Below are positions 19,541 through 28,365 of a stretch of DNA of 64,000 nt, one piece after another; the stretch's first letter is position 1; the number at the start of each line of letters is the position of its first letter. The notes beneath the pieces were generated by a model. That model saw only the letters and a program-made list of their open reading frames with translations. It had not been told where the DNA came from and searched no databases. Both the position numbers and the translations under genes were made by a program. Source of the DNA: [Zimmermannella] faecalis ATCC 13722 (lineage in GTDB: Bacteria; Actinomycetota; Actinomycetes; Actinomycetales; Microbacteriaceae); contig NZ_KB907084.1 of the NCBI RefSeq assembly GCF_000381765.1, positions 1 through 64,000 on the forward strand, given 5' to 3'.

Positions 19541-20128
19541 CTAGCTCACCCGCGCGTGCACGACCTGCTGCGCGTCGACGAGGCCGCGCTCGACGAGGAG
19601 CTCAACCGCGTCGGCGGCGTCGGCGATGAGCACCGGGAGGTTGTCGCGCTCGGTCGTGGCGAACGGGCGCAAGACGTAGTCGGCCGGGTCTTGCCGGCCC
19701 GGCGGGCGGCCGATGCCGACCCGCACGCGCAGGTACTCGGGCCCGAGCGCCGAGGAGATATCGCGCAGCCCGTTATGGCCGCCGTGGCCACCGCCGCGCT
19801 TGAGTTTGAGGGAGTCGAAGGGAATGTCGAGCTCGTCGTGCACGACGATGACCTGCTCGAGGTCGACCCCGTAGTACTTCGCGAGCTGCGACGCCGGCCC
19901 ACCCGAGGTGTTCATGTAGCCGGTCGACTTCGCGAGCACGAGTTTCGGTGCGCCGGGGCGAACGCGGCCCTCGGCGACCAGGGCGCTCGCCCGCGGGTGG
20001 CGCTTCCACGAAGCGCCGACCCGCGAGGCGAGCTCGTCGACCACCATCTGGCCGACGTTGTGACGCGTCGCCCGATACCGGTCGCCGGGATTCCCGAGAC
20101 CGAGCACGAGCCACGCGTCAGCGGCCAC
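19541..20128 (-). CDS. pth: Peptidyl-tRNA hydrolase
   Basis: 195 residues. Conserved residues are seen in [17 protein letters not shown] (catalytic His), [20 protein letters not shown] (catalytic Asp) and [13 protein letters not shown]. It recycles peptidyl-tRNA released early from ribosomes. The start is GTG at 20128, overlapping the rplY stop by one base (TAGTG), a common rplY-pth arrangement. Confidence 0.96.
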   Translation of the reverse strand: MAADAWLVLGLGNPGDRYRATRHNVGQMVVDELASRVGASWKRHPRASALVAEGRVRPGAPKLVLAKSTGYMNTSGGPASQLAKYYGVDLEQVIVVHDELDIPFDSLKLKRGGGHGGHNGLRDISSALGPEYLRVRVGIGRPPGRQDPADYVLRPFATTERDNLPVLIADAADAVELLVERGLVDAQQVVHARVS

Positions 20129-20757
20129 TACTCAGCGTCCTCAGCCGGCGCGTCGTCGCCCTCAGCGGCGTCCTCAGCCGTCTCGCCCTCGGCGTCCTCG
20201 GGCTCGGGCTCAAGCTGCGGCTCCTGCACCGAGGCGATGATGATCTCGGTCTCTTCGTCGACAAGCTGCACGCCCTGCGGAAGCTTGACGTCCTGGATCG
20301 CGACCGACGTGCCGATCTCGAGCCCCTCGACGCTGACCTCGATGTTCTCGGGGATGTGGGTCGCCTCGGCCGAGACGAGAATCGTGTTCGCGTCCTGCAG
20401 CACGATCGCGCCGGGAGCGGGCTCGCCGACGACGTGCACGGGCACGTCGACCTCGACGCGCTCACCGCGACGAACGACGATGAAGTCAACGTGCTCGATG
20501 ATCTGGCGAACCGGGTCGCGCTGCACGTCCTTCACGAGCGCGAGCTGCGAGGTGCCCTCGATGTCGATGTCGATGAGCGCGTTCGCCTTGCGCAGGAGCA
20601 GCATGGTCTCGTGACCGGGCAGCGTGATGTGCTTCGGGTCGGTGCCGTGGCCGTAAATGACGGCGGGGATGAGGTCGTTCGCGCGAATCTTACGCGCGGC
20701 GCCCTTCCCGAACTGGGTGCGGACCGTTGCGGTCAGCTTGTCGGTGGTGTTAGCCAT
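20128..20757 (-). CDS. rplY: 50S ribosomal protein L25/general stress protein Ctc
   Basis: 209 residues. The N-terminal L25 domain ([22 protein letters not shown]) binds 5S rRNA. The C-terminal TL5/Ctc domain follows, with [21 protein letters not shown], and an acidic Glu/Asp/Ala tail ends the protein. AAGGA precedes the ATG. It heads the rplY-pth-dtd-transglycosylase cluster. Confidence 0.96.
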   Translation of the reverse strand: MANTTDKLTATVRTQFGKGAARKIRANDLIPAVIYGHGTDPKHITLPGHETMLLLRKANALIDIDIEGTSQLALVKDVQRDPVRQIIEHVDFIVVRRGERVEVDVPVHVVGEPAPGAIVLQDANTILVSAEATHIPENIEVSVEGLEIGTSVAIQDVKLPQGVQLVDEETEIIIASVQEPQLEPEPEDAEGETAEDAAEGDDAPAEDAE

Positions 20758-20916
20758 GAGGTTTCCTTTCGTGTGACGGCGGTGTGAACACGAACTCGTG
20801 GCTGCTCACGCAGGAGCCCACTCGACCGCGTCGATAACGGGCACGGATGTGCCCCTCGCCGAAGTACAGCGGCCAAGCCTACCAGCGCACGGGCACCTTT
20901 ATCGAGTGCGGCCCAA
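20758..20916. other. Promoter region of rplY
   Basis: No gene. The region separates rplY from the 3' end of the upstream membrane-protein gene. No convincing promoter pair or hairpin is visible. Confidence 0.3.
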
Positions 20917-21747
20917 TTACCTCGTGCGGCCCTGTGCGAGCCGCACGGCGCGCTTGAACCCGGCCTGCCGCGCGACGTGAGCGCCAATGCCCGTGAACAC
21001 GAGTGCGGCTCCGAGGGTGAGCCCGTTACTCGCCATCAGGATGAGGAATCCGTAGAGGTCGGCGCCGCCCGGGAAGAACGCTTGGAGAATCACGCCGATG
21101 ATGCCGCCCGCAAGCAACAGCCCGCCGATGACGCCGCCGCCGAGGCCCGAGAGCATGAGCGAGCAGCCGAAGATCACCCAGCCGACGACCGTGACGATCA
21201 TGAGCCCGACCTCGACCAGATCGCCGAACTGCGCCGCGAGGTCGGAGTACACCGGGCTCACCTGCGTCGCCGACAGCAGCCGGAGCGCCGCCGGGGCGAG
21301 CACGAACGCGACGGCAACGAGCGTGAGCACGACCGAGCCGATGCGGCCGCCGACGCCCGGGCCGCCCGGCTCATCCATCCACCTCGTGTCGACCGTGGCG
21401 CGGTGCTCCGTTGCGACCGGTGTGGGCTGCGGCGCGGGCCGTGAAGCCGGCGGCGCCGACTGGTACGAGTACGGGTCGCTGCTCGCGCCGCTCGAGGCCT
21501 GACCGTTCGACGTCGGGCCGCCGAAGTCGTAGGCGCGGGTCTTGGTGTCGTCGGCGGTGGGAGCATTCACCGCCGGCAGGCGACGCGTCGGCGGCACCGG
21601 GTCGATCTCATCGGTATTCGCTTCGGTCCGATGGATGGGCCGGGTCGGGTCGGGCTCGCGGCGCGCGTCGTCGGATGCGCCAGCTTCCCCCTCGCGGGAG
21701 AGGCTCCAGTCGAATCGCTGCGTGCGGTCGTCGTCGTTGCTGGCCAT
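20917..21747 (-). CDS. Membrane protein with long disordered N-terminus
   Basis: 276 residues. The first 135 or so are charged and rich in Asp, Arg, Thr and Pro, with a repeated TR-A/P pattern (KTRAYDFGG). Four hydrophobic segments follow, beginning at about residue 137 (IGSVVLTLVAVAFVLAPAAL). The tail is basic. The N-terminal phosphorylatable, Thr-rich region on a small membrane protein resembles kinase-substrate envelope proteins of actinobacteria, but that is only an impression. No family is recognised. GGGGAG lies before the ATG. Confidence 0.75.
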   Translation of the reverse strand: MASNDDDRTQRFDWSLSREGEAGASDDARREPDPTRPIHRTEANTDEIDPVPPTRRLPAVNAPTADDTKTRAYDFGGPTSNGQASSGASSDPYSYQSAPPASRPAPQPTPVATEHRATVDTRWMDEPGGPGVGGRIGSVVLTLVAVAFVLAPAALRLLSATQVSPVYSDLAAQFGDLVEVGLMIVTVVGWVIFGCSLMLSGLGGGVIGGLLLAGGIIGVILQAFFPGGADLYGFLILMASNGLTLGAALVFTGIGAHVARQAGFKRAVRLAQGRTR

Positions 21748-21900
21748 GCGCTCCCCTAGCGTCGGAGTAGTCCGTGTGCGGGCATCCTATCGGCGCCCAT
21801 TGCCGCGGCCCGGGAGCGACACATGTTGACACGACGCAGCAACTCTTCGACCTGGGCGACCATAATGGAATTTCGCGTGCAATCCCTCGAGAGGTAAAAC

Positions 21901-23346
21901 ATGAACGACAGCACCGCATCCGCAAACATCGGCGTAGTCGGACTGGCCGTGATGGGCGCGAATCTCGCGCGCAATCTGGCCTCGCGCGAGGGGAACACGG
22001 TTGCCGTGTACAACCGCTCGCAGGACCGCACCGACAAGCTCGTCGCCGAGCATCCGGAAGCGGGCTTCGTGCCCTCAGCAACCGTCGAAGAATTCGCCGC
22101 CTCCCTCCAGCGCCCGCGCACCGCGATCATTATGGTGCAGGCGGGGAAGGCGACCGACGCGGTCATTGACCAGCTCGTCGAGGCTTTTGAGCCCGGCGAC
22201 ATCATTGTCGACGGCGGCAACGCGCTCTTCACCGACACGATCCGCCGCGAGGCCGCGGTGCGCGCGAAGGGCCTACACTTCGTCGGCGCCGGTATCTCGG
22301 GTGGCGAGGAGGGCGCGCTCAACGGCCCCTCGATCATGCCCGGCGGCACCGCCGAGTCGTACGAGACCCTCGGCCCGATCCTCGAGTCGATCGCGGCACG
22401 CGCGCCCGAAGACGGCACGCCCTGCGTTACGCACATCGGCACCGACGGCGCCGGCCACTTCGTGAAGATGGTGCACAACGGCATCGAGTACGCCGACATG
22501 CAGCTCATCGGCGAGGCTTACGACCTGCTCCGACACGTTGGGGGCCTCACGCCCGCAGAAATCGCCGATGTGTTCGCCGAGTGGAACCAGGGCGACCTCG
22601 AGTCGTACCTCATCGAGATCACCGCCGAGGTGCTCCGCCACGTCGACCCCGACACCGGCAAGCCGTTTGTCGACATCGTCGTCGACCGCGCCGGCATGAA
22701 GGGCACCGGCACCTGGACCGTGCAGAACGCGCTCGCGCTCGGGGTGCCCGCCTCGGGCATCGGCGAGGCAGTATTCGCGCGCGGTGTCTCGGGTCGCGTC
22801 GCGCAGCGCGACGCCGTGCGCCCCACCGTCGCCAAGCGGCCCGAAGCCGCGCCGATCCCCGCCGACTTCGTCGAGCAGGTGCGGCAGGCCCTGTACTCGT
22901 CGAAGGTCATCGCGTACGCGCAGGGCTTCGACCTCATTCTCGCGGGTGCTGAGGAGTACGGCTGGAGCGTCGACCCGGGCGCGATCGCGAAGATCTGGCG
23001 GGCCGGCTGCATCATCCGCGCCCGATTCCTCAACCGCATCGCCGACGCGTACGAGCGTGACGCCGAGCTGCAGTCGCTCATCGCCGACCCGTACTTTGCC
23101 GGCGAGGTCGCGAGCGGCGTCGACGCGTGGCGCCGGGTCGTCGCAACCGCTGCCCTCTCGGGCGTGCCGGCCCCCGTGTTCGGCGCGTCGCTGAGCTACT
23201 ACGACTCGCTCGCGGCCGACCGCCTGCCCGCCGCCCTCATCCAGGGCCAGCGCGATTTCTTCGGCGCGCACACCTACGGGCGCGTCGACCGCGAGGGCAC
23301 GTTCCACACCGACTGGTCGGGCGACCGCGTCGAGCACGAGGCATAG
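21901..23346 (+). CDS. gnd: 6-phosphogluconate dehydrogenase (decarboxylating)
   Basis: 481 residues, the long form of the enzyme. The NADP-binding motif is VGLAVMGANLARNLASR, the substrate motif GISGGEEGALNGPSIMPGG. The catalytic Lys lies in HFVKMVHNGIEYADMQLI, and the C-terminus ends with FFGAHTYGRVD. It produces ribulose 5-phosphate, CO2 and reducing power in the pentose phosphate pathway. A GAGAGG box precedes the ATG. The ankyrin gene starts three bases after its stop. Confidence 0.96.
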   Translation: MNDSTASANIGVVGLAVMGANLARNLASREGNTVAVYNRSQDRTDKLVAEHPEAGFVPSATVEEFAASLQRPRTAIIMVQAGKATDAVIDQLVEAFEPGDIIVDGGNALFTDTIRREAAVRAKGLHFVGAGISGGEEGALNGPSIMPGGTAESYETLGPILESIAARAPEDGTPCVTHIGTDGAGHFVKMVHNGIEYADMQLIGEAYDLLRHVGGLTPAEIADVFAEWNQGDLESYLIEITAEVLRHVDPDTGKPFVDIVVDRAGMKGTGTWTVQNALALGVPASGIGEAVFARGVSGRVAQRDAVRPTVAKRPEAAPIPADFVEQVRQALYSSKVIAYAQGFDLILAGAEEYGWSVDPGAIAKIWRAGCIIRARFLNRIADAYERDAELQSLIADPYFAGEVASGVDAWRRVVATAALSGVPAPVFGASLSYYDSLAADRLPAALIQGQRDFFGAHTYGRVDREGTFHTDWSGDRVEHEA

Positions 23347-23349
23347 CGG

Positions 23350-23817
23350 ATGGCAGAACCCCGACCCGACAACTCCCCCGGCGATAGCGAGCGCTCGGCC
23401 TACGAGGCGGCTGGCGGGCTCCCCGCTGGCGTCTCGGCTGAGGCGATCGAGCTCGCGAACCAGCTGTTCGACTACGCCCGTGAGAACGAGGCCGAGATGC
23501 TTGCGGCCTATCTTGACGCGGGCGCACCGGTGAACATGCAGGATGCGCAGGGCAACACGATGCTCATCCTCGCCGCGTACCATTTCGCGACCGAGACGGT
23601 CGCGATGCTGATCGAGCACGGCGCCGACCTCGACGTCGCGAACGACCGTGGGCAGAACGCGCTCACCTGCGCCGTGTTCAAGCAGGACATCGCCTCGTGC
23701 CGCGAACTGCTCGAGGCGGGCGCCGACCCCGACGCGGGTCAGCCGTCGCCTCGCGCGACCGCGAAGATGTTCTCGTGGCCCGCGTTCGATGAACTCCTCG
23801 CGGAGATTTCCTCGTAA
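23350..23817 (+). CDS. Ankyrin-repeat protein
   Basis: 155 residues with about three ankyrin repeats from residue 45: AYLDAGAPVNMQDAQGNTMLILAA, MLIEHGADLDVANDRGQNALTCAV and ELLEAGADPDAG. No signal peptide, so cytoplasmic protein-protein interaction is likely. Its start lies three bases after the gnd stop, so the two are co-transcribed. Its partner is unknown. Confidence 0.85.
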   Translation: MAEPRPDNSPGDSERSAYEAAGGLPAGVSAEAIELANQLFDYARENEAEMLAAYLDAGAPVNMQDAQGNTMLILAAYHFATETVAMLIEHGADLDVANDRGQNALTCAVFKQDIASCRELLEAGADPDAGQPSPRATAKMFSWPAFDELLAEISS

Positions 23818-23842
23818 GGACACAACCCGGCGCACCACCGCA

Positions 23843-23908
23843 AATGGCGCCGTGAATGATGAATGGCGCAGTCATGTGACTGCGCCATTCATCATTCACG
23901 GCGCCATT
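23843..23908. repeat. 66-base perfect palindrome between convergent genes
   Basis: Two perfect 32-base arms flank a 2-base centre, starting AATGGCGCCG and ending CGGCGCCATT. It lies between the 3' ends of the ankyrin gene and metE, so it can act as a bidirectional terminator. The perfect arms are far longer than a terminator needs. Its sequence differs from the three-copy family at 32-39 kb. Confidence 0.75.
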
Positions 23909-23923
23909 CGGCGCTCGCCAGTC

Positions 23924-26236
23924 CTAGGCGACCGGCGCGGCGACCGCCTCACGAGCCTCCTGGGCTGCCGCGACGAGGTTCCGCAGCGACGCGACCGTCT
24001 CTTCGTAGCCGCGGGTCTTCAGGCCGCAGTCGGGGTTGATCCAGAGGTTCTGGATCGGGATGCCCGCGACCGCGAGGCGCACGAGCTCCGCTACCTCGGC
24101 CTCGGCCGGCACTCGCGGCGAGTGGATGTCCCACACGCCCGGCCCGATGCCGCGCGCGAAGCCGTGCTGCTGCAGGTCGGCGACGACCTCCATGCGCGAG
24201 CGCGCCGCCTCGATCGACGTGACGTCGGCGTCGAGCCCGTCGATTGCCTCGATGACCTCGCCGAACTCCGAGTAGCACAGGTGCGTGTGCACCTGCGTCG
24301 CGGGCGCGGCGACCGAGGTGGCGGCGCGGAACGCGTCAACGCTCCAGCGCAGGTACTCCTCGTGGCGCGCGCGCTCGAGGGGCAGCAGTTCGCGCAGGGC
24401 GGGCTCGTCGACCTGAATGATGCCGATACCGGCGGCCTCGAGGTCGGCGACCTCGTCGCGCAGCGCGAGCGCCACCTGGCGTGCCGTGTCGCCGAGCGGC
24501 TGGTCGTCGCGCACGAACGACCAGGCGAGAATCGTGACGGGGCCCGTGAGCATGCCCTTCACGTGCTTGTCGGTGAGCGACTGCGCGAACTCCGCCCAGC
24601 GCACCGTGATCGCCTCGGGACGGTGCACGTCGCCCCAGAGAATCGATGGGCGCGTACAGCGCGAGCCGTACGACTGCACCCAGCCGTTCGAGGTGACCGC
24701 GAAGCCCTCGAGGTGCTCGGCGAAGTACTGAACCATGTCGTTGCGCTCGGGTTCGCCGTGCACGAGCACGTCGAGCCCCAGGTCTTCCTGCAGTTCGATC
24801 ACCCGGCGAATCTCGTCGCGCAGGAACTCCTCGTACGCCGCGGTGTCGATCTCGCCGCGGCCGAACGCGCGACGCGCGCGGCGGATCTCGGCGGTCTGGG
24901 GGAACGAGCCAATCGTCGTCGTCGGCAGCGCGGGCAGCCCGAGGGCGTCGCGCTGGGCCTCGACCCGCGCATCCCAGTCGCCGCGGTCGAGTCGTACTTC
25001 GGTGGCCGCACGTTCGCGCACCTCGGGGATGCGCACGCCGGTCGCGTCGGCGCGCTCGGCAAGCGCGTCGGTCGCGGCCTGCAGCTCTTCGGCGATCGCG
25101 TCGCGGCCGGCGGCGAGGCCGTGCGCGAGCGTTGCGATCTGCGCCGCCTTCTCGTCGGCGAACGCGAGCCAATTCCGCAGGGTGGCGTCGAGCGCGCCCT
25201 CGTCGTCGAGCGTGTGCGGCACGTGGATGAGCGAGGTTGAGGTGCTCGCCGTCACGGCGACGCCCTGCGCGGCAATCTCGGCGAGCCGGTCGAACGCTGC
25301 GGCGAGGTCGCCACGCCAAATGTTGTGGCCGTCAACGACGCCCGCGACGACGCGCACATTCGGGAACTTGGCGACGGCATCGGGCAGCGCGCCACGCACG
25401 AGGTCGACCCCAATGGCCTCGACGCCGGCGCCCGCGAGGGCCCGGTAGGCTGCGGCGGGGAGCGCCGCGTAGCTCGTCTGCACGAACAGGGCCGGGCGGT
25501 CGGTCGCGGCCGCGATGCGCTCGTAGGCGCGGGCAGCGGCCTCGGTGAGCCGCTCGGGCGCCACGGGGAGCACCTCGCTCACGAGGGCCGACTCATCGAG
25601 CTGCACCCACTGCGCACCGGCCGCGCGCAGGTCGGCGAGCACCTCGAGGTAGACGTCGACGAGGTCGTCGAGGCGGTCGAGCGGAGCGAAGCCCTCGGGC
25701 GCGGCGTCGTCGGGCTTCGCAAGGGCAAGGAACGTGACGGGGCCGACGATCGTCGGGCGGGTCGTGTAGCCCGCGGCCTTCGCCTCACGCACCTGCTCGG
25801 CGCGCTCGTGCGAGCGGTAGGCGAACGCGGTGTCGGGACCGATCTCGGGCACGAGGTAGTGGTAGTTCGTGTCGAACCACTTCGTCATCTCGAGGGCCGG
25901 GTGCTCGGCGTCGCCGCGGGCGAGGGCGAACGTGAGGTCGACGTCGTCGAGGCTCGCGAGGTCGGCGAACCGGGCCGGCACGGCGCCGACCGTCACGAGC
26001 GTGTCAAGCACGTGGTCGTAGCTCGCGTCGGCCTCGGGAATCGACGAGTCGTCGGCGCCGAGGCCCGCGCGCACGAGCGCCTCGCGGGCCGCGGCCCGCA
26101 CGCCGGCGCGGGCCGCGGCGAGCTCGGCCGCGTCAGACGCGCCGCGCCAGTACGACTCGACCGCCTTCTTCAGCTCACGGTGACGGCCGATGCGGGGGTA
26201 GCCGAGGACGGTGCCTGCGGGGAATTCGATGGTCAT
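23924..26236 (-). CDS. metE: Cobalamin-independent methionine synthase
   Basis: 770 residues, full length. The N-terminal domain begins GYPRIGRHRELKKAVESYW. Zinc and active-site motifs are in the C-terminal half: HTHLCYSEF (His and Cys), DEPALRE and INPDCGLKTRGY (Cys). It transfers the methyl group of 5-methyltetrahydropteroyl-polyglutamate to homocysteine. It lies 18 bases after metF, which makes the methyl donor, so the pair forms a functional operon. GAAAGGA precedes the ATG. Confidence 0.97.
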   Translation of the reverse strand: MTIEFPAGTVLGYPRIGRHRELKKAVESYWRGASDAAELAAARAGVRAAAREALVRAGLGADDSSIPEADASYDHVLDTLVTVGAVPARFADLASLDDVDLTFALARGDAEHPALEMTKWFDTNYHYLVPEIGPDTAFAYRSHERAEQVREAKAAGYTTRPTIVGPVTFLALAKPDDAAPEGFAPLDRLDDLVDVYLEVLADLRAAGAQWVQLDESALVSEVLPVAPERLTEAAARAYERIAAATDRPALFVQTSYAALPAAAYRALAGAGVEAIGVDLVRGALPDAVAKFPNVRVVAGVVDGHNIWRGDLAAAFDRLAEIAAQGVAVTASTSTSLIHVPHTLDDEGALDATLRNWLAFADEKAAQIATLAHGLAAGRDAIAEELQAATDALAERADATGVRIPEVRERAATEVRLDRGDWDARVEAQRDALGLPALPTTTIGSFPQTAEIRRARRAFGRGEIDTAAYEEFLRDEIRRVIELQEDLGLDVLVHGEPERNDMVQYFAEHLEGFAVTSNGWVQSYGSRCTRPSILWGDVHRPEAITVRWAEFAQSLTDKHVKGMLTGPVTILAWSFVRDDQPLGDTARQVALALRDEVADLEAAGIGIIQVDEPALRELLPLERARHEEYLRWSVDAFRAATSVAAPATQVHTHLCYSEFGEVIEAIDGLDADVTSIEAARSRMEVVADLQQHGFARGIGPGVWDIHSPRVPAEAEVAELVRLAVAGIPIQNLWINPDCGLKTRGYEETVASLRNLVAAAQEAREAVAAPVA

Positions 26237-26254
26237 GGTGTCCTTTCGTCGCGG

Positions 26255-27199
26255 CTAGGCCGCGGTGGTCGTTCGCTCGGCAGTGGCGAGCGTGGTGCGG
26301 TCGACAAGGCCGAGTCGGCTGAGCAGCTCGAGCGGCTCGTCGGTGCGGTTGTGGGTGTAGAGGTGCAAGCCGCGCGCGCCGTGCGCGACGAGGTCGTGGC
26401 ACATTGCGGTGGCGTGGGCGATTCCGAGCTCGCGGCGGGCTTCGTCGCTGTGACAGGCGTCCAGCGAGCGGTGCAGGCGTTCCGGCACCTCCTCCCCCGC
26501 GAGCTGCGACATTCGTACGAGTCGCGGCAGCGAGGTGACGGGCATGATGCCGGGGCGAATCTCCATCGTGACGCCGTGGGCGCGGGCGCCCTCGACGAAC
26601 GCGAAGTAGTCGTCGGCCTCAAAGAACAGCTGCGTGATCGCGAGCGTCGCGCCCGCGGCCTCCTTCGCGAGCAGGGCGTCAAAATCCTGCTCGAGCGAGC
26701 GCGACTGGGGGTGGCCATTCGGATACGCGGCGACAGCGGTGATACCGGCGGGCGGCGTACGCACGTGCCAGCGCCCCGCGATCGGCCCGAGCTCACGCGG
26801 CAGGTGCTGCTGCCGCACCCCGTCGATGAGCTGCGCGAGCTCGGCGCCGCTGCGCAGGTCGCTCAGGAACTCATCGTGCTCCGTAAGCCCGGCGGGCGGG
26901 TCGCCCCGCAGCGCGAGAAAGTCGGTGATGCCCTCGTCGAGGAACTCGGTGATGATCTCGGCGGCCTGCGCGAACGACGAGCCGACGCAGGTGAGGTGCG
27001 CCAGCGGACGCGCCGTCGTTTCGTCGCGGATGAGGGCGAGCACGTCAAGCGACGCGCCGCGCGACGAGCCGCCCGCGCCGAACGTCACCGAGATGAAGTC
27101 GGGATGCACCCGGCCGAGGGCGCGCGCGATCTCAGGCATTCGCGCCGCGACCTTGGGGGTGCGCGGCGGGAACAGCTCGAACGAGAACGGAACCGACAT
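26255..27199 (-). CDS. metF: Methylenetetrahydrofolate reductase
   Basis: 314 residues. The family signature is FSFELFPPRTPK near the N-terminus, with SVTFGAGGSSRG, then LALRGDPPAG, and late QLFFEADDYF and PGIMPV. It reduces 5,10-methylene-THF to 5-methyl-THF for MetE. The start at 27199 has no good ribosome-binding site (the upstream bases read CTTTGGTGTGC), so a leaderless or short-leader transcript is possible. It has its own promoter region, because the prs terminator lies between it and prs. Confidence 0.93.
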   Translation of the reverse strand: MSVPFSFELFPPRTPKVAARMPEIARALGRVHPDFISVTFGAGGSSRGASLDVLALIRDETTARPLAHLTCVGSSFAQAAEIITEFLDEGITDFLALRGDPPAGLTEHDEFLSDLRSGAELAQLIDGVRQQHLPRELGPIAGRWHVRTPPAGITAVAAYPNGHPQSRSLEQDFDALLAKEAAGATLAITQLFFEADDYFAFVEGARAHGVTMEIRPGIMPVTSLPRLVRMSQLAGEEVPERLHRSLDACHSDEARRELGIAHATAMCHDLVAHGARGLHLYTHNRTDEPLELLSRLGLVDRTTLATAERTTTAA

Positions 27200-27278
27200 G
27201 CACACCAAAGTAGGGGTTTCTCCCAACCTGAGTCGGGTTATGACTTCGTGTGACGACGCGCGTCGGTCGCTCCACAGC

Positions 27279-27318
27279 AAAACGGCGGCGCGACCCGGGT
27301 GGGTCGCGCCGCCGTTTT
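27279..27318 (-). terminator. Rho-independent terminator of prs
   Basis: Perfect 18-base arms with a 4-base loop begin with AAAACGGCGG and end with CCGCCGTTTT. It lies 22 bases after the prs stop and ends in TTTT on the minus strand. Confidence 0.85.
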
Positions 27319-27339
27319 GTGAGCGGTCTCGGTGGCCAG

Positions 27340-28320
27340 CTAGGCCGCGCCGTCGAACATCGACGTCACGGAGCCGTCCTCGAACACCTCGTGAATCGCG
27401 CGCGCGAGCAGCGGCGCGATCGGCAGCACCGTGAGGGTCGGGAATCGCTTCGCGTCGGGCAGCGGCAGCGTGTCGGTGACGACGACCTCGTCGATCGCAG
27501 GGTCCTGCAGGCGCTCGACGGCGGGGCCCGAGAACACGGCGTGCGTCGCCGCGACGACGACGCGCTCGGCACCGTGCGCCTTGAGCGCATCCGCCGCCTT
27601 CTGAATCGTGCCGCCGGTGTCGATGAGGTCGTCGACCATGAGGCAGACGCGGCCCTTCACGTCACCGACGATGTCGTGCACCGTCACCTCGTTCGCGACC
27701 TTCGGGTCGCGGCGCTTGTGGATGATCGCGAGCGGCGAGCCGAGCTCGTCGGCCCAGCGGTCGGCAACCCGCACGCGGCCCATGTCGGGCGAGACCACCG
27801 TGAGGTTGTCGACGTCGCCGAGCTTCTCTTTGAAGTAATTCATGAGCACCGGCATCGCGAACAGGTGGTCGACGGGGCCGTCGAAGAAGCCCTGAATCTG
27901 CGAGGCGTGAAGGTCGACCGACATGATGCGGTCGGCGCCGGCGGTCTTGAAGAGGTCGGCGATGAGTCGGGCTGAGATGGGCTCGCGCCCGCGGCCCTTC
28001 TTGTCTTGTCGCGAGTACGGGTAGTACGGCACGACCACGGTGATGCGCTTCGCTGACGCCCGCTTGAGCGCGTCGACCATGATCAGCTGTTCCATGATCC
28101 ACTCGTTGATCGGCTCGCCGTGCGACTGCACGACGAACGCGTCGGCGCCGCGCACCGATTCGCCGTAGCGGGCGTAGATCTCGCCGTTCGCGAACGTGCG
28201 CGCCTCAGTCTCGAGCAGTTCGGTGCCCAGTTCTTCGGCGACCTGCGCTGCGAGCTGCGGGTGCGCTCGCCCCGAAATGAGGACTAGTCGCTTTTCACCA
28301 GGGTTGACAATGCCGGACAC
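27340..28320 (-). CDS. prs: Ribose-phosphate pyrophosphokinase
   Basis: 326 residues. The flexible ATP loop YYPYSRQDKKGRGREPISARL and the PRPP-binding loop VDDLIDTGGT are intact. It makes PRPP from ribose 5-phosphate and ATP for nucleotide, His and Trp synthesis. It follows glmU by 45 bases in the conserved glmU-prs order. Confidence 0.96.
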   Translation of the reverse strand: MSGIVNPGEKRLVLISGRAHPQLAAQVAEELGTELLETEARTFANGEIYARYGESVRGADAFVVQSHGEPINEWIMEQLIMVDALKRASAKRITVVVPYYPYSRQDKKGRGREPISARLIADLFKTAGADRIMSVDLHASQIQGFFDGPVDHLFAMPVLMNYFKEKLGDVDNLTVVSPDMGRVRVADRWADELGSPLAIIHKRRDPKVANEVTVHDIVGDVKGRVCLMVDDLIDTGGTIQKAADALKAHGAERVVVAATHAVFSGPAVERLQDPAIDEVVVTDTLPLPDAKRFPTLTVLPIAPLLARAIHEVFEDGSVTSMFDGAA

Positions 28321-28365
28321 CTACTACCGCCTTTTCTCGTTGTCGGGCACGAATGCCCACCAAGA

